A DNA stretch of 64,000 nucleotides from UBA1731 sp964440985 (GTDB lineage Bacteria > Verrucomicrobiota > Kiritimatiellia > RFP12 > UBA1067). Where the stretch lies: positions 3,805 to 67,804 of the forward strand of contig CAYTWE010000004.1 of NCBI GenBank assembly GCA_964440985.1, written 5' to 3'. Positions 1 to 9,691 of this stretch are shown one piece after another. Positions within the stretch are counted from its first letter, which is position 1. Each line of letters opens with the position of its first letter. The position numbers were made by a program, and so were the translations under genes. Below the pieces are notes generated by a model. It ran no database searches. It worked only from the letters and a program-made list of their open reading frames with translations, and had not been told where the DNA came from.

Positions 1-95
1 TTGCCAAATGCCGCCAAACTGCCTGCGAAGTCTCTTTCACATTTGACAAGTCGGCACGAACGGCAGAGCAGACACGCCGAATACGACGGAATCTT

Positions 96-1244
96 TCAAC
101 GCCGCCGCAGCACTATCTCGGTGATCTCGGTTGGATTGAACAGGCGCAAAGGAAATCCAGCCCACTGTCCCGTACCGGGAGAAAGATTCAAAAACCGCCT
201 CTCGGCAAATTCGTATACGCCATGTGTGCGACCTTCGTTCAATTTCGCTATGAGAGGTCTGAATGGCGGCATTACGCCGCCATGGGTGTGTCCGGAAAGC
301 TGCAGACGCACATTTGACTGCGCCGCACCTGCAGCCTCTGCCCACGGGCGGTGGCAAAGGAATATCCTGAAAGCGTCATCCGGAACTCCGTCGAACGCAT
401 TGCGGATTCTGATCGCATCCCGGCCACCTGCCGGTCTGCCCAAAAATGCCGGATCCTTCACCGCACCTATCGCGATGGAGTCGCCGCCACGGCGAACGAC
501 GACAGGACCCGATTCCTCCGGGAACAAAATTCCCCATCTCATGAATGCGCTTCCCCAACTCTTCCAATCCCAATAGGCCTCATGGTTCCCGGTGCAACCT
601 ACAACTCCATCCCTCGCTCGAAGGTCTGCGAGCGGCGCAAGGTCGGATTCCCGATCCGTAAAGCGTCCATCCACGAAATCGCCGGTGATGGCAACAAGAT
701 CGGCATCAAGTGAATTTGCAAGATCAACTATTCGCTCAAAATGTCCGCGTCTTGCAGCCGAGGAGCAGTGCAGATCGCTCATATGCACTATGCGGTAGCC
801 GTCAAACGACGCCGGCAACTCGCTCCACGCAAGCTCTACGCGACGGACACTCGGCACACATATGCCCTCATATATCCCCCAGACCGACAGCACGGCTGCG
901 ACAAGCGCAAGAAAGGCCGTGCGAATGCGCTTTGCGCGAACGGACACGGGATGTCCGCAAACGCGAAACGCACCATCCGCCAGGACGGCAACAAAGGCAA
1001 AAGCCGTGAACAGCATCGCCCATGAATATACGCCGCCATAGCACCAGATGAGGATTGACGGAAGTTCCGGGACGAAACAATCGCCACCGGCAAACGAAAA
1101 GAACGCGAATTTGCCGAAAGCAAGAGCCAACAGTCCGGAAAACGCCAAAGCCCTGCGCATACGAAGCCGCAAAGGCGCCACCGCCACCAACAGCGACAGC
1201 AACCAGGCAAACACCGGTATCACCTGAAACGCGAACCGCCACAT
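96..1244 (-). CDS. Membrane-anchored calcineurin-like metallophosphoesterase (YaeI type)
   Basis: The product is a 382-residue phosphoesterase. The first ~130 residues are hydrophobic and look like several membrane segments, so the catalytic part is probably tethered to the membrane. The metal-binding motifs come in order: MSDLHCSS near residue 156, GDFVDG near 186, GNHEAY near 220 and GHTHGG near 317. This family hydrolyses phosphoesters at a dinuclear metal site; YaeI-like members act on lipid intermediates, but the substrate here cannot be read from sequence. The ATG at 1244 is chosen because GGAAGGAG lies 9 nt upstream; an in-frame TTG at 1304 has no such site. An extended -10 at 1315-1320 would give a leader of about 64 nt. 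The gene stands alone, downstream of carB. Confidence 0.82.
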   Translation of the reverse strand: MWRFAFQVIPVFAWLLSLLVAVAPLRLRMRRALAFSGLLALAFGKFAFFSFAGGDCFVPELPSILIWCYGGVYSWAMLFTAFAFVAVLADGAFRVCGHPVSVRAKRIRTAFLALVAAVLSVWGIYEGICVPSVRRVELAWSELPASFDGYRIVHMSDLHCSSAARRGHFERIVDLANSLDADLVAITGDFVDGRFTDRESDLAPLADLRARDGVVGCTGNHEAYWDWKSWGSAFMRWGILFPEESGPVVVRRGGDSIAIGAVKDPAFLGRPAGGRDAIRIRNAFDGVPDDAFRIFLCHRPWAEAAGAAQSNVRLQLSGHTHGGVMPPFRPLIAKLNEGRTHGVYEFAERRFLNLSPGTGQWAGFPLRLFNPTEITEIVLRRR

Positions 1245-1314
1245 AACGCTGCACTCCTTCCGTTTTACAAGGCGGCCCGCTTCCAGCAATCGCACATCCG
1301 CCAAATGCCGCGCG

Positions 1315-1320
1315 ATTATA
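1315..1320 (-). promoter_or_regulatory. Extended -10 promoter for the metallophosphoesterase gene
   Basis: Reverse-strand TATAAT is preceded by TGTGG, giving the extended -10 form TGnTATAAT. No TTGACA-like -35 is seen 16-18 nt upstream. The first base of the transcript should fall near 1308, leaving room for the AAGGAG site before the ATG at 1244. Confidence 0.7.
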
Positions 1321-1396
1321 CCACAAACTCAGTCACTTAAATGCACATGACGCAATCAAAAGCCGGCAACAGGCAATCAATGCGCAAATCCACATA

Positions 1397-4300
1397 TTAA
1401 CCATACTCACGGAGCGTACGTACGCCAGTGCCGCCGAACTGCCTCTCATCCTCAAGCCCAGCCAACGCGGCGGCAAATCCAGCCATCGTCGTTGTGACGG
1501 GAATCCCCGCCGCGACGGCCGCCGCCCTCATTCGCCGCCCATCAGCCTCCGCTTCTCCGCTTGTCTCGGACGTGTTGACTATCCACGCAATTTCACGGCG
1601 GCGAATGAAGTCGAGAGCGTTCGGACGCCCCCGCGAAATCCTGAACGCCGCACGGGACTCTATCCCCGCCTCCCACAGATGCGTTGATGTGCCGCGTGTC
1701 GCGCAAAGCGAGTACCCCATCTTCACAAGTCTGCGGACAAGCGGAACGGCAGACTCCTTGTCCTCATCCTTGAGGGACAGAAACACAGTCCCTTTAAGCG
1801 GAAGCGGGCTGCCCGCCGCGATCTGGCTCTTGAAATAGGCGCTGTCCGGATCATCGTCCATCGCCATGACTTCACCGGTCGACTTCATTTCCGGAGAAAG
1901 CCCGATATCCACACCAGGGAATTTCACGAACGGAAACACCGCCTCCTTCACAGAATAGTGCTTCGGCAAGACCTCCGACGCAAACCCGATCTCATTCAAA
2001 GTCTCACCGACCATGCACCGCGCCGCATACCCTGCGAGCGGAACGCCTATCGCCTTCGAGACGAACGGCACGGTACGCGATGCGCGAGGGTTGACCTCTA
2101 TCATCCATATCGTCTCCTTGCCGGCAGAATCGCGAGTGACGGCGAGCTGGATGTTCATAAGCCCTACGACGTGAAGACGCTCGGCGAAAAGCCTTGCATA
2201 GCGCTTCACCTCCTCGATTGTGCTTTGCAGGAGCGAGACGGGCGGAGTGATTGCGGCTGCGTCACCTGAATGGCATCCCGCCGCCTCGACGTGTTCAAGT
2301 ATTGCGCCCACGACTGTGGTTTTGCCGTCCGATATGCTGTCCACATCAAGCTCGACCGCATGTTCAAGGAACTTGTCGATAAGAATCGGCTTTCCGTCCG
2401 AAGCGGCGACTGCATCGGCGACATAGCGTTCGAGTTCACCCTCCGCGTACACAATCGCCATGCCTCGTCCCCCAAGCACGAAACTCGGGCGCACCAGCAC
2501 CGGATATCCGATGTCCGCCGCAATGCGTCTTGCATCGTCTACGGAATGTGCAATGCCCGAAGGTGGCTGGCGCATACCGACTTCGGAGACAAGCGTCTTG
2601 AAGAAGTCCCTGTCTTCAGCAAGGTCGATATCCTCAGGCGATGTGCCGATGATGTTCGCTCCCGCCGCCTTCAGCCTTTTAGCAAGGTTAAGCGGAGTCT
2701 GTCCGCCATACTGCACAATCGCTCCGTCGCACCCTTCCCGGTCGTATATCTCCATTACGTCCTCAAACGTCAGAGGCTCGAAATACAGGCTGTCGGACGT
2801 ATCATAGTCCGTCGAGACGGTCTCCGGGTTTGAGTTCACCATCACAACCTCAAAGCCTCGTCTGCGAAGCGCGTATGCCGCATGGCAGCAGCACCAGTCG
2901 AACTCAATCCCCTGTCCAATCCGGTTAGGCCCGCCACCGAGAACCATGATCTTCCTTTTTGCAGAACCGGACTGCCTTTCCTGCGTCGGCAACCGCTCAG
3001 AGAAATCATAGTATGAGTAGTAGTACGGCGTTCGCGCCTCGAACTCGCCGGCACAGGTGTCGACCTCGCCAAACTCCGGACGGATGCCGAGCGCCAATCT
3101 TCTCTCGCGGACGGTCGCTTCGTCTTCGCCGACGGCATCGGCAATCTCCGCGTCGCTGAATCCGAACACCTTGGCCTGCCGCAGCAATGATACGGCCTGT
3201 CCGTACATGGCTTGGTCTGCATCATTGCCGTTATCCGATTTCGCCAATCCGGCAAATACGCTCCTTTGGCTTTTCAGAAACGCCCTGAACGCCTCTATCT
3301 CATCGAGTTCACGCCTGAACCACGGATCGAACGATGAGGCATCGTGGTATTTGAGCGGAGCCTCAAGCGAGCGCACCGCCTTGAGGTATGCCTGCTTGAA
3401 ATTGCGCCCTATCGCCATGACCTCGCCGACGCTCTTCATCTGCGTACCGAGCCGTACGTCAGCGCCTGGGAACTTCTCGAATGCGAAGCGCGGGATCTTC
3501 ACAACCACATAGTCGAGCGCCGGTTCAAAGCAGGCGGGCGTATGTCCCGTGATGTCGTTCTTGAGTTCGTCCAGCGTATATCCAACGGCGAGCAGCGCAG
3601 CGATCTTTGCAATCGGGAATCCCGTCGCCTTCGATGCAAGAGCGGATGAACGTGATACTCGCGGATTCATTTCTATGATGATGCGCCGCCCCGTCTTGGG
3701 ATTTACCGCCCACTGCACATTCGAGCCGCCGGTCGCTATGCCTATCTTCTCAAGTACGGCGATCGAATCGGTGCGCATCTCCTGGTACTCCCGGTCGGTC
3801 AGGGTGAGAATGGGCGCGACGGTTATCGAATCTCCGGTATGTACGCCCATCGGGTCGCAGTTTTCGATGGAGCATACGATCACGGCATTGCCTGCCTTGT
3901 CACGCATGACCTCCATCTCATATTCCTTCCACCCTATCAGCGACTCCTCGATCAGCACTTCACTGTTGAGCGACGCATCAAGCCCACGCGTCACGATTGC
4001 GCGGAACTCGTCCTGATCATGCGCAATGCCTCCGCCAGTGCCGCCAAGCGTAAACGCCGGTCTGACAATAAGCGGCCACGTGCCGATCGTGCTGGCCACG
4101 GCATCCGCCTCCTGCAAGGTATGAGCAATGCCGCTCTGCGGCTGATCCATGCCTATCTCGCGCATCGCGTCCTTGAACTGCTGACGGTCTTCGGCCCTAT
4201 CTATGGCTTCCGCCTGCGCCCCTATCATCTCGACGCGATAGCGCTTGAGAATGTTCTTCCTGAAAAGCTCCATGGCCAGATTCAGCGCAGTCTGCCCGCC

Positions 4301-4582
4301 AAGCGTCGGCAGCAGCGCGTCTGGACGTTCGCGACGGATGATTTCGTGCAAAGTGTCGACAGTAAGCGGTTCGATGTAGACCCTGTCGGCCTTGATGCCG
4401 TCGTCATCGAAGTCATCCGTCATGACTGTCGCGGGATTGGAGTTGACAAGCACCACCTCATAACCTTCGCGTTTGAGGGCCTTCACGGCCTGCACTCCGG
4501 AATAGTCGAACTCACATCCCTGCCCAATGACTATCGGACCGGCGCCAATTATGAGAATCTTCTTGATGTCAGTGCGTTTCAT
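1397..4582 (-). CDS. carB: Carbamoyl-phosphate synthase large chain
   Basis: The product has 1,061 residues, the normal length for the large subunit. It makes carbamoyl phosphate from bicarbonate, ATP and ammonia delivered by the small subunit, for pyrimidine and arginine synthesis. The N terminus (KKILIIGAGPIVIGQGCEFD) and the second half (MVLGGGPNRIGQGIEFD) show the duplicated ATP-grasp architecture, and the C-terminal ~130 residues form the allosteric domain. The start overlaps the end of pyrG by 14 nt in another frame, so the two pyrimidine genes are translationally coupled. The small subunit gene carA is not in this window. Confidence 0.97.
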   Translation of the reverse strand: MKRTDIKKILIIGAGPIVIGQGCEFDYSGVQAVKALKREGYEVVLVNSNPATVMTDDFDDDGIKADRVYIEPLTVDTLHEIIRRERPDALLPTLGGQTALNLAMELFRKNILKRYRVEMIGAQAEAIDRAEDRQQFKDAMREIGMDQPQSGIAHTLQEADAVASTIGTWPLIVRPAFTLGGTGGGIAHDQDEFRAIVTRGLDASLNSEVLIEESLIGWKEYEMEVMRDKAGNAVIVCSIENCDPMGVHTGDSITVAPILTLTDREYQEMRTDSIAVLEKIGIATGGSNVQWAVNPKTGRRIIIEMNPRVSRSSALASKATGFPIAKIAALLAVGYTLDELKNDITGHTPACFEPALDYVVVKIPRFAFEKFPGADVRLGTQMKSVGEVMAIGRNFKQAYLKAVRSLEAPLKYHDASSFDPWFRRELDEIEAFRAFLKSQRSVFAGLAKSDNGNDADQAMYGQAVSLLRQAKVFGFSDAEIADAVGEDEATVRERRLALGIRPEFGEVDTCAGEFEARTPYYYSYYDFSERLPTQERQSGSAKRKIMVLGGGPNRIGQGIEFDWCCCHAAYALRRRGFEVVMVNSNPETVSTDYDTSDSLYFEPLTFEDVMEIYDREGCDGAIVQYGGQTPLNLAKRLKAAGANIIGTSPEDIDLAEDRDFFKTLVSEVGMRQPPSGIAHSVDDARRIAADIGYPVLVRPSFVLGGRGMAIVYAEGELERYVADAVAASDGKPILIDKFLEHAVELDVDSISDGKTTVVGAILEHVEAAGCHSGDAAAITPPVSLLQSTIEEVKRYARLFAERLHVVGLMNIQLAVTRDSAGKETIWMIEVNPRASRTVPFVSKAIGVPLAGYAARCMVGETLNEIGFASEVLPKHYSVKEAVFPFVKFPGVDIGLSPEMKSTGEVMAMDDDPDSAYFKSQIAAGSPLPLKGTVFLSLKDEDKESAVPLVRRLVKMGYSLCATRGTSTHLWEAGIESRAAFRISRGRPNALDFIRRREIAWIVNTSETSGEAEADGRRMRAAAVAAGIPVTTTMAGFAAALAGLEDERQFGGTGVRTLREYG

Positions 4583-6218
4583 GTGCTATTGCCTCGGCTA
4601 CAAGCCCGCAGAACAGCGGATGCGGTTCGGTCGGACGCGATTTGAACTCAGGATGGAACTGGCAGGCGATGAAGTACGGATGCGACGGCAGCTCCACAAT
4701 CTCCGCCAGCGAACCGTCGGGAGACACACCCGACACGACAAGGCCGGCATTCTCCATCGCCTTCTGACATGGCGTCCCGTTCGCAAATTCGTAGCGGTGT
4801 CTGTGCCGCTCGGATATGTTCTGCCGTCCATAAAGCTTCGCAGCGAGCGAGCCTTTTTTCAAGACGCACGGGAACGCTCCGAGACGCATTGTTCCACCCT
4901 TTTGCACAACGCCGCGCTGCTCCTCCATTAGATCTATCACCGGATGCGGCGTACCCTCGTCAAACTCGGTCGAATTTGCGTCCCGCCACCCAAGGACGTC
5001 TCTGGCATACTCGATCACCGTACACTGCATCCCAAGGCAGATTCCGAGAAATGGCACGCCGCGCTCCCGCGCATACCGTATCGCCGCAATCTTTCCGTCA
5101 ACGCCCCGGGAACCAAAACCGCCAGGAACAAGGATTCCATCGATGCCACGCATCGTCTGCTCACCGGCAAACTCCTCCGCCTCCACAGGCACGACCTCCA
5201 CCCTGCAGTTCATCGACATTCCGGCGTGCTGAAGAGCCTCATGAATCGACTTGTATGCATCGCGTATGGATATGTACTTGCCCACAAGCGCAATGCGGCA
5301 GGACCGCTTCGGCTTCGTCGCCTTGCGAACAAGAGTGTCCCACACCGTATGCCGTATCGGCCATATGTCGAGATGGAGCTGACGCAGCACCTGTTCATCA
5401 AGCCCCTGCTTCCGCAGCTCTCGCGGAACGGCATACACGGAATCGGTGACATCCCTTTCCTCTATCACACACTCGCGCCTGACATTGCAGAAAAGCGCAA
5501 GCTTCCTCAGATGTTCTTCAGGTATTGCCATCTCAGTTCGGCATACAAGGATGTCCGGAACTATCCCGATGTTCCGCAGCATCCCGACGGAATGCTGCGA
5601 CGGTTTCGTCTTAAGCTCCCCGGCGGCCTTCAGGTATGGCACGAGCGTGAGATGTATGAAACAAGTGTTCTCAAACCCCTCCTCAAAACGGAACTGACGG
5701 GCTGCCTCCAGAAACGGAAGGCTTTCAATGTCTCCGGACACTCCGCCAATCTCGCACAGGACGATATCCGGGCTGCATTCCTTCGCCCGTCCCGCAGACT
5801 TTGCGCCACGTCCGACGTCACCGGCGCTGCGTATCGCCGCCTTTATCTCATCGGTGATGTGCGGCACAACCTGAACAGTTCCGCCAAGATATCCGCCTGC
5901 GCGTTCACGCGCCAGGACGTTCGAGTAGATTCTGCCGGACGTGAAGTTGGATGCCTTTGTGCATGTCACACCCGCAAACCGTTCATAATGTCCCAGATCC
6001 AGATCCGTCTCAGCCCCGTCATCCGTGACAAACACCTCGCCGTGCTGATATGGGGACATTGTACCCGGATCAACATTGAGATACGGGTCGAGCTTCTGCA
6101 TGAACACCTTGTATCCGCGGCTCTTCAGCAGAAGCGCCAACGATGCGCTTGTGATGCCCTTTCCGAGCGAACTCACAACACCGCCTGTGATGAAAACATA
6201 CTTTACCGGTCTCTTCAT
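4569..6218 (-). CDS. pyrG: CTP synthase
   Basis: The 549-residue enzyme converts UTP to CTP using ATP and glutamine. The synthetase domain begins KYVFITGGVVSSLGKG and carries the P-loop region KGITSASLALL. The glutaminase domain has the nucleophile motif GICLGMQ and the FHPEF histidine-glutamate pair near the C terminus. The ATG at 6218 matches the family N terminus; the frame stays open to 6287, but the extra residues do not resemble CTP synthase. carB follows with a 14-nt overlap. A weak TGCTATCTG lies 8 nt before the ATG and could make this another leaderless gene, but that reading is uncertain. Confidence 0.97.
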   Translation of the reverse strand: MKRPVKYVFITGGVVSSLGKGITSASLALLLKSRGYKVFMQKLDPYLNVDPGTMSPYQHGEVFVTDDGAETDLDLGHYERFAGVTCTKASNFTSGRIYSNVLARERAGGYLGGTVQVVPHITDEIKAAIRSAGDVGRGAKSAGRAKECSPDIVLCEIGGVSGDIESLPFLEAARQFRFEEGFENTCFIHLTLVPYLKAAGELKTKPSQHSVGMLRNIGIVPDILVCRTEMAIPEEHLRKLALFCNVRRECVIEERDVTDSVYAVPRELRKQGLDEQVLRQLHLDIWPIRHTVWDTLVRKATKPKRSCRIALVGKYISIRDAYKSIHEALQHAGMSMNCRVEVVPVEAEEFAGEQTMRGIDGILVPGGFGSRGVDGKIAAIRYARERGVPFLGICLGMQCTVIEYARDVLGWRDANSTEFDEGTPHPVIDLMEEQRGVVQKGGTMRLGAFPCVLKKGSLAAKLYGRQNISERHRHRYEFANGTPCQKAMENAGLVVSGVSPDGSLAEIVELPSHPYFIACQFHPEFKSRPTEPHPLFCGLVAEAIAHETH

Positions 6219-6226
6219 GCGAAAAC

Positions 6227-6232
6227 CAGATA
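6227..6232 (-). promoter_or_regulatory. Possible weak extended -10 before pyrG
   Basis: Reverse-strand TGCTATCTG places a -10-like hexamer 8 nt before the pyrG ATG. The spacing fits the leaderless pattern seen elsewhere in the window, but TATCTG is a poor hexamer, no -35 is visible, and no ribosome binding site is obvious either. Confidence 0.3.
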
Positions 6233-6346
6233 GCACACACCGTGCCAAACGCCCACATGCGGCATTGCGCCGCCCGAAAGACCGCAAATTTCATCGGCGT
6301 GCTACAAGTTCTGCCTATGCGCCACGCCGACTGGAACAGAAAATGT

Positions 6347-6371
6347 AAAAGCCGCCGTCAGGTCTGGCGGC
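6347..6371 (-). terminator. Intrinsic terminator overlapping the end of rsmI
   Basis: On the minus strand GCCGCC, a 9-nt loop and GGCGGC are followed directly by TTTT. The stem includes the last codons and the stop region of rsmI, so transcription of the ROK-nahK-dnaB-rsmI operon should end here before pyrG. Confidence 0.6.
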
Positions 6372-7047
6372 AGAACTTCGGGTTGTTGCCGGCTATTACG
6401 ATGGCAACCTCGCCCTTCACCTTTCCGTCCTTGAATTCCGCCACAAGATCGGAAAGATAGCCGCGTGAGACACGCTCATGGAGTTTCGTCAACTCGATGC
6501 ACACTGCGGCCTCCCTGTCGCCGAACACGTCATACGCCGCCTGGAGCGTCTGCGCGACACGGAACGGGGATTCGTAGCAGATCAGCGTATGGTCATGGTC
6601 GCGCTCTTCTGCAAACCAGTTCCGCAACGCACCCGGCCCGCGCGGCGGAAATCCCTTGAATGTGAAGGAACTTGTGGAAAGACCGCTCATCAGCAACGCA
6701 ACGTTGACGGCGCTCGCGCCTGGTATCACGCAATATGGCACGCGCTCAACCGCGCACTTGCGTATCAGACGGTATCCCGGATCGGAGATTCCTGGATACC
6801 CGCCATCCGAACAGAGGGCGACATCACCTCCGGCGTTGACCGCGGCGACAATCGTCTCCGCCACCCTGTCTTCATTTCCCTGCCGGTAGGAGATCATCTC
6901 CGGACGCGGTATGCCGAAATGCGTAAGCAGCTGCCACGTGCGGCGGGTGTCTTCGCAGGCTATCAGCCGAACCGACTTCAGGCACTCGATTGCGCGGGCG
7001 CTCATGTCGCCGAGATTGCCGATCGGTGTTGCGACTACGTAGAGCAT
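6358..7047 (-). CDS. rsmI: 16S rRNA (cytidine-2'-O-)-methyltransferase
   Basis: The 229-residue SAM-dependent enzyme belongs to the tetrapyrrole-methylase fold family and methylates the ribose of C1402 in 16S rRNA. The N terminus LYVVATPIGNLGD and the loop SDGGYPGISDPGY near residues 75-90 are RsmI hallmarks. It is somewhat shorter than E. coli RsmI and ends just after the core domain. The ATG at 7047 is preferred; an in-frame GTG at 7053 is possible. It begins 12 nt after the dnaB stop and is the last gene of that operon. Confidence 0.93.
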   Translation of the reverse strand: MLYVVATPIGNLGDMSARAIECLKSVRLIACEDTRRTWQLLTHFGIPRPEMISYRQGNEDRVAETIVAAVNAGGDVALCSDGGYPGISDPGYRLIRKCAVERVPYCVIPGASAVNVALLMSGLSTSSFTFKGFPPRGPGALRNWFAEERDHDHTLICYESPFRVAQTLQAAYDVFGDREAAVCIELTKLHERVSRGYLSDLVAEFKDGKVKGEVAIVIAGNNPKFCRQT

Positions 7048-7059
7048 CGGCACATCCCT

Positions 7060-8568
7060 CTACATCAAATCCTCGACGATTATCTGCTCCTGATGCATCT
7101 CAGGCACGGCAGCCTCGTCCATCTGCCGCTGCACCTCCTCTGCGGCGGCGGTCTCGTCCTTTTGCGACCTGTCGCCGAAACGGACGAAATCGCGGTAGAA
7201 GTTCATCTTCACGTCGCCTGTTTCCCCGTTGCGGTGCTTGGCAACGTCTACGACAGCAAGGTTCTGCGTCTCAACATCGTCACGCGTCGCCCGCACCATA
7301 GACGGACGCCGCAGCATCATCACGACGTCGGCATCCTGCTCGATCGCGCCGGAGTCGCGCAGGTCGGAGAGCTTCGGCACCTCGTTCTTGTCGCCGCGCT
7401 GCTCGTTCGCACGGGAGAGCTGGGAGAGAACTATCACCGGCACCTGAAGCTCCTTGGCCATGGACTTGATCTGTCCGGATATGCGGCTCACCTCTATCTG
7501 GCGGCTCTGCTTTGCGACTTCGCGGCACTGGCAGAGCTGGAGGTAGTCGATTACCACAAGCTCTATTCCGTGCTGACGCTTCATGCGTCTTGCGCGGGCG
7601 CGGAGGTCGGCTATGTCAAGTCCGCTCGCATCGTCAATGTAGATTGGAGCCGTCTTAAGCTCCCCTGCCGCCCTGATGAGCGCAGCGGTGGCGTCGGCCT
7701 TCTCGGACTTCGCCATCAGGTTGCGCGCTATGCGCCACGAACTCACATGTGCGCGTCCGCACAGCATACGCTTCGCAAGCGATTCCGCATCCATTTCAAG
7801 CGAAAAGATCAGCACCGGATGCGGACGTCCCGCATCGCCCTCGAACGGACGCCCGTTTATGTCGCTTCCGAGGGCAACGCATTCCGCTATGTTCATGGCG
7901 AACGAAGTCTTGCCCACCGACGGACGCGCCGCTATGACTATCATCTCCGCCTTCTTCAGACCAAGCAGCTTTTCGTCGATGTACTTGAAGCCTGTCGGAA
8001 GCCCCTCCATCATCCCGGTGGACTCGAAAAGGCGCTCTATCGACTTGAACGTGCGGTCGATTGCGCTCTTCCAGTCCTTCTTGACCGCAGTTTCGCCGCC
8101 AATGCCGAGGAATGCGCTTTCCGCCTCGCCAAGTATCACGTCGGCGTTGCGTCCGTCGCCGCTGTAGCATTTGCGCTCAGTCTCCTGCGCGGTTGCGATG
8201 AGCTTGCGCAGGACGTGCTTCTGCCGCACGATGTCGATGTAATACTCCGCGTGTGCGGATGTAGGCGTACCGGAGACAAGGGATTCGACTACTGTGAGCC
8301 CTCCGACCGCCTCTAAACGATCCATGGCGCGAAGCCGCTCTATGAGCGTGACGCCGTCCACCGGCATCGTTGCGCGGGACATCTCAAGGAGCGTCTCGTA
8401 GATGATTCTGTGGCGCGGATCGTAGAACGAATCCGGCTCCAGTCCATGCGTGAGACACAGATCAAGCACCCTGGTGTCCTCGCCCGTCTCCGCATCAAGC
8501 AGAATCGAGCCGAGGACACCACGTTCGGCCTCCGCGCTGTGCGGCGGCGTCTTTACGTCGTCCACCAT
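7060..8568 (-). CDS. dnaB: Replicative DNA helicase
   Basis: The 502-residue product is the hexameric helicase that unwinds DNA at the replication fork and loads primase. The N-terminal domain starts PHSAEAERGVLGSILL. The RecA-like C-terminal domain has Walker A ARPSVGKTSFAMN near residue 218 and a Walker B region ending VVIDYLQL. No intein is present. It starts 6 nt after the stop of the NahK-like kinase gene and sits in the same operon, an unusual pairing of sugar kinases with replication. Confidence 0.96.
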   Translation of the reverse strand: MVDDVKTPPHSAEAERGVLGSILLDAETGEDTRVLDLCLTHGLEPDSFYDPRHRIIYETLLEMSRATMPVDGVTLIERLRAMDRLEAVGGLTVVESLVSGTPTSAHAEYYIDIVRQKHVLRKLIATAQETERKCYSGDGRNADVILGEAESAFLGIGGETAVKKDWKSAIDRTFKSIERLFESTGMMEGLPTGFKYIDEKLLGLKKAEMIVIAARPSVGKTSFAMNIAECVALGSDINGRPFEGDAGRPHPVLIFSLEMDAESLAKRMLCGRAHVSSWRIARNLMAKSEKADATAALIRAAGELKTAPIYIDDASGLDIADLRARARRMKRQHGIELVVIDYLQLCQCREVAKQSRQIEVSRISGQIKSMAKELQVPVIVLSQLSRANEQRGDKNEVPKLSDLRDSGAIEQDADVVMMLRRPSMVRATRDDVETQNLAVVDVAKHRNGETGDVKMNFYRDFVRFGDRSQKDETAAAEEVQRQMDEAAVPEMHQEQIIVEDLM

Positions 8569-8574
8569 GTCGGA

Positions 8575-9684
8575 TTATGCGCCGGCGCGGACAATCGCCT
8601 CGTATTCGTCCTTCTGAGCCTCCATCGACTCGACCATCTTGAACTGCGTACGGCAGCGCACAAGGTTGTGCTCCGGGTACGCAGTGTGGAAGTACGTGTC
8701 GCCCGCGAGGTAGTCTGTGAGGAAGCGTATCCCGATGGTGAGCGTAATGAGCCTTCCGGAAAACGCAAGGTTGGCCTTCTCCGCCTCGGTGAGGAACTTC
8801 GCCTCAGAGAGATAGCCTTTGACAAGCGCCTCGAAGTACTCCTTGCGGGAGAACACCTTGGACAGATCCTTTTCGTCCTCGGCGGCCGCCGCAGTTGACG
8901 TGCGCACCATGTCGCCGAAGTCGTAGAGAGCACAGCCTGGCATCACGGTGTCGAGATCGATTACGGCAACGCCTTCGCCCGTCGCATCGTCGAGCATCAC
9001 GTTGTTGATCTTCGTGTCGTTGTGCGTGATGCGTTCGGGAATCTCGCCTGCGGCCATCATCTTGACGATCTTGCCGGCCTCTTCCGAACGGGCCTCGACG
9101 AACGCGAGCTCCGCAGCGACGGATGCCTTGCGGCCAACCTTGTCCTCCGCCGCCGCGACATTAAGCTGCTCAATGCGCGACAGCGTATTGTGGAAGTTGG
9201 GGATCGTCTCGTAGAGGCGCGGCGCGGGAAGATCCGCAAGTGCGTTCTGGAATCCGGCGAACGCCTTTGCGGCCTTGCGCGCCTGATCGGCGTTTTCGAT
9301 GAGGTCGATAGTCCTTGCGCCGGCGATGAACACATACATGCGCCACCAGCCACCCTCAGGACCACGCGCAACGGGCTGCCCGTCACGTGACGGTATCACC
9401 GTGAGCGTCCGGCGGGACGCATCGTCCGAACCGGCAAACTTGCAGCGTATGTGGTTCGTGACGCGGGCGATGTTCTCCATCACGCGGTCTGGGCGCGTGA
9501 ATATGCCGTCGTTGATGCGTTGAAGCACATACGAGACGGGAACGCCGCCAAGGGAAAGGTCGACCTTGAAGGTGTCGTTGATGTGTCCGGAACCGTACCG
9601 GTTCACAGCGACGATGTCGCCGTAGACCTGGAAAAGCGCAATGACCTCACGGAGCTGCTCGTGTGAAAACGTCCTGTTGCTCAT
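8575..9684 (-). CDS. Phosphotransferase, N-acetylhexosamine 1-kinase-like
   Basis: The 369-residue cytoplasmic kinase has the aminoglycoside/choline kinase fold. The start YGSGHINDTFKV and the segment YVLQRIN are typical of the NahK/mucin-desulfatase group, whose characterised member phosphorylates GlcNAc and GalNAc at C1. The catalytic loop HNDTKINNVMLD lies near residue 222 and the metal-binding VIDLDTVMPG near 245. NahK function fits the GH20 hexosaminidase further along the window, but the substrate is inferred. The start has GAGGCGAAG upstream, 7 nt after the stop of the ROK kinase gene. Confidence 0.75.
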   Translation of the reverse strand: MSNRTFSHEQLREVIALFQVYGDIVAVNRYGSGHINDTFKVDLSLGGVPVSYVLQRINDGIFTRPDRVMENIARVTNHIRCKFAGSDDASRRTLTVIPSRDGQPVARGPEGGWWRMYVFIAGARTIDLIENADQARKAAKAFAGFQNALADLPAPRLYETIPNFHNTLSRIEQLNVAAAEDKVGRKASVAAELAFVEARSEEAGKIVKMMAAGEIPERITHNDTKINNVMLDDATGEGVAVIDLDTVMPGCALYDFGDMVRTSTAAAAEDEKDLSKVFSRKEYFEALVKGYLSEAKFLTEAEKANLAFSGRLITLTIGIRFLTDYLAGDTYFHTAYPEHNLVRCRTQFKMVESMEAQKDEYEAIVRAGA

Positions 9685-9691
9685 CTTCGCC

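Noticed and set aside
1..576. 191-codon open frame at the left edge
   Set aside because: It is the mirror of the metallophosphoesterase gene and has no start signal or domain.
6478..8316. 612-codon open frame on the plus strand
   Set aside because: It mirrors rsmI and dnaB, both clearly identified on the minus strand, and its translation has no recognisable motif. GC-rich codon use keeps the opposite frame open.
8568..8578. CATAAT just before the dnaB start considered as another leaderless promoter
   Set aside because: It lacks the TGn extension, the gap to the ATG is only 5 nt, and it overlaps the upstream stop in a tight operon.
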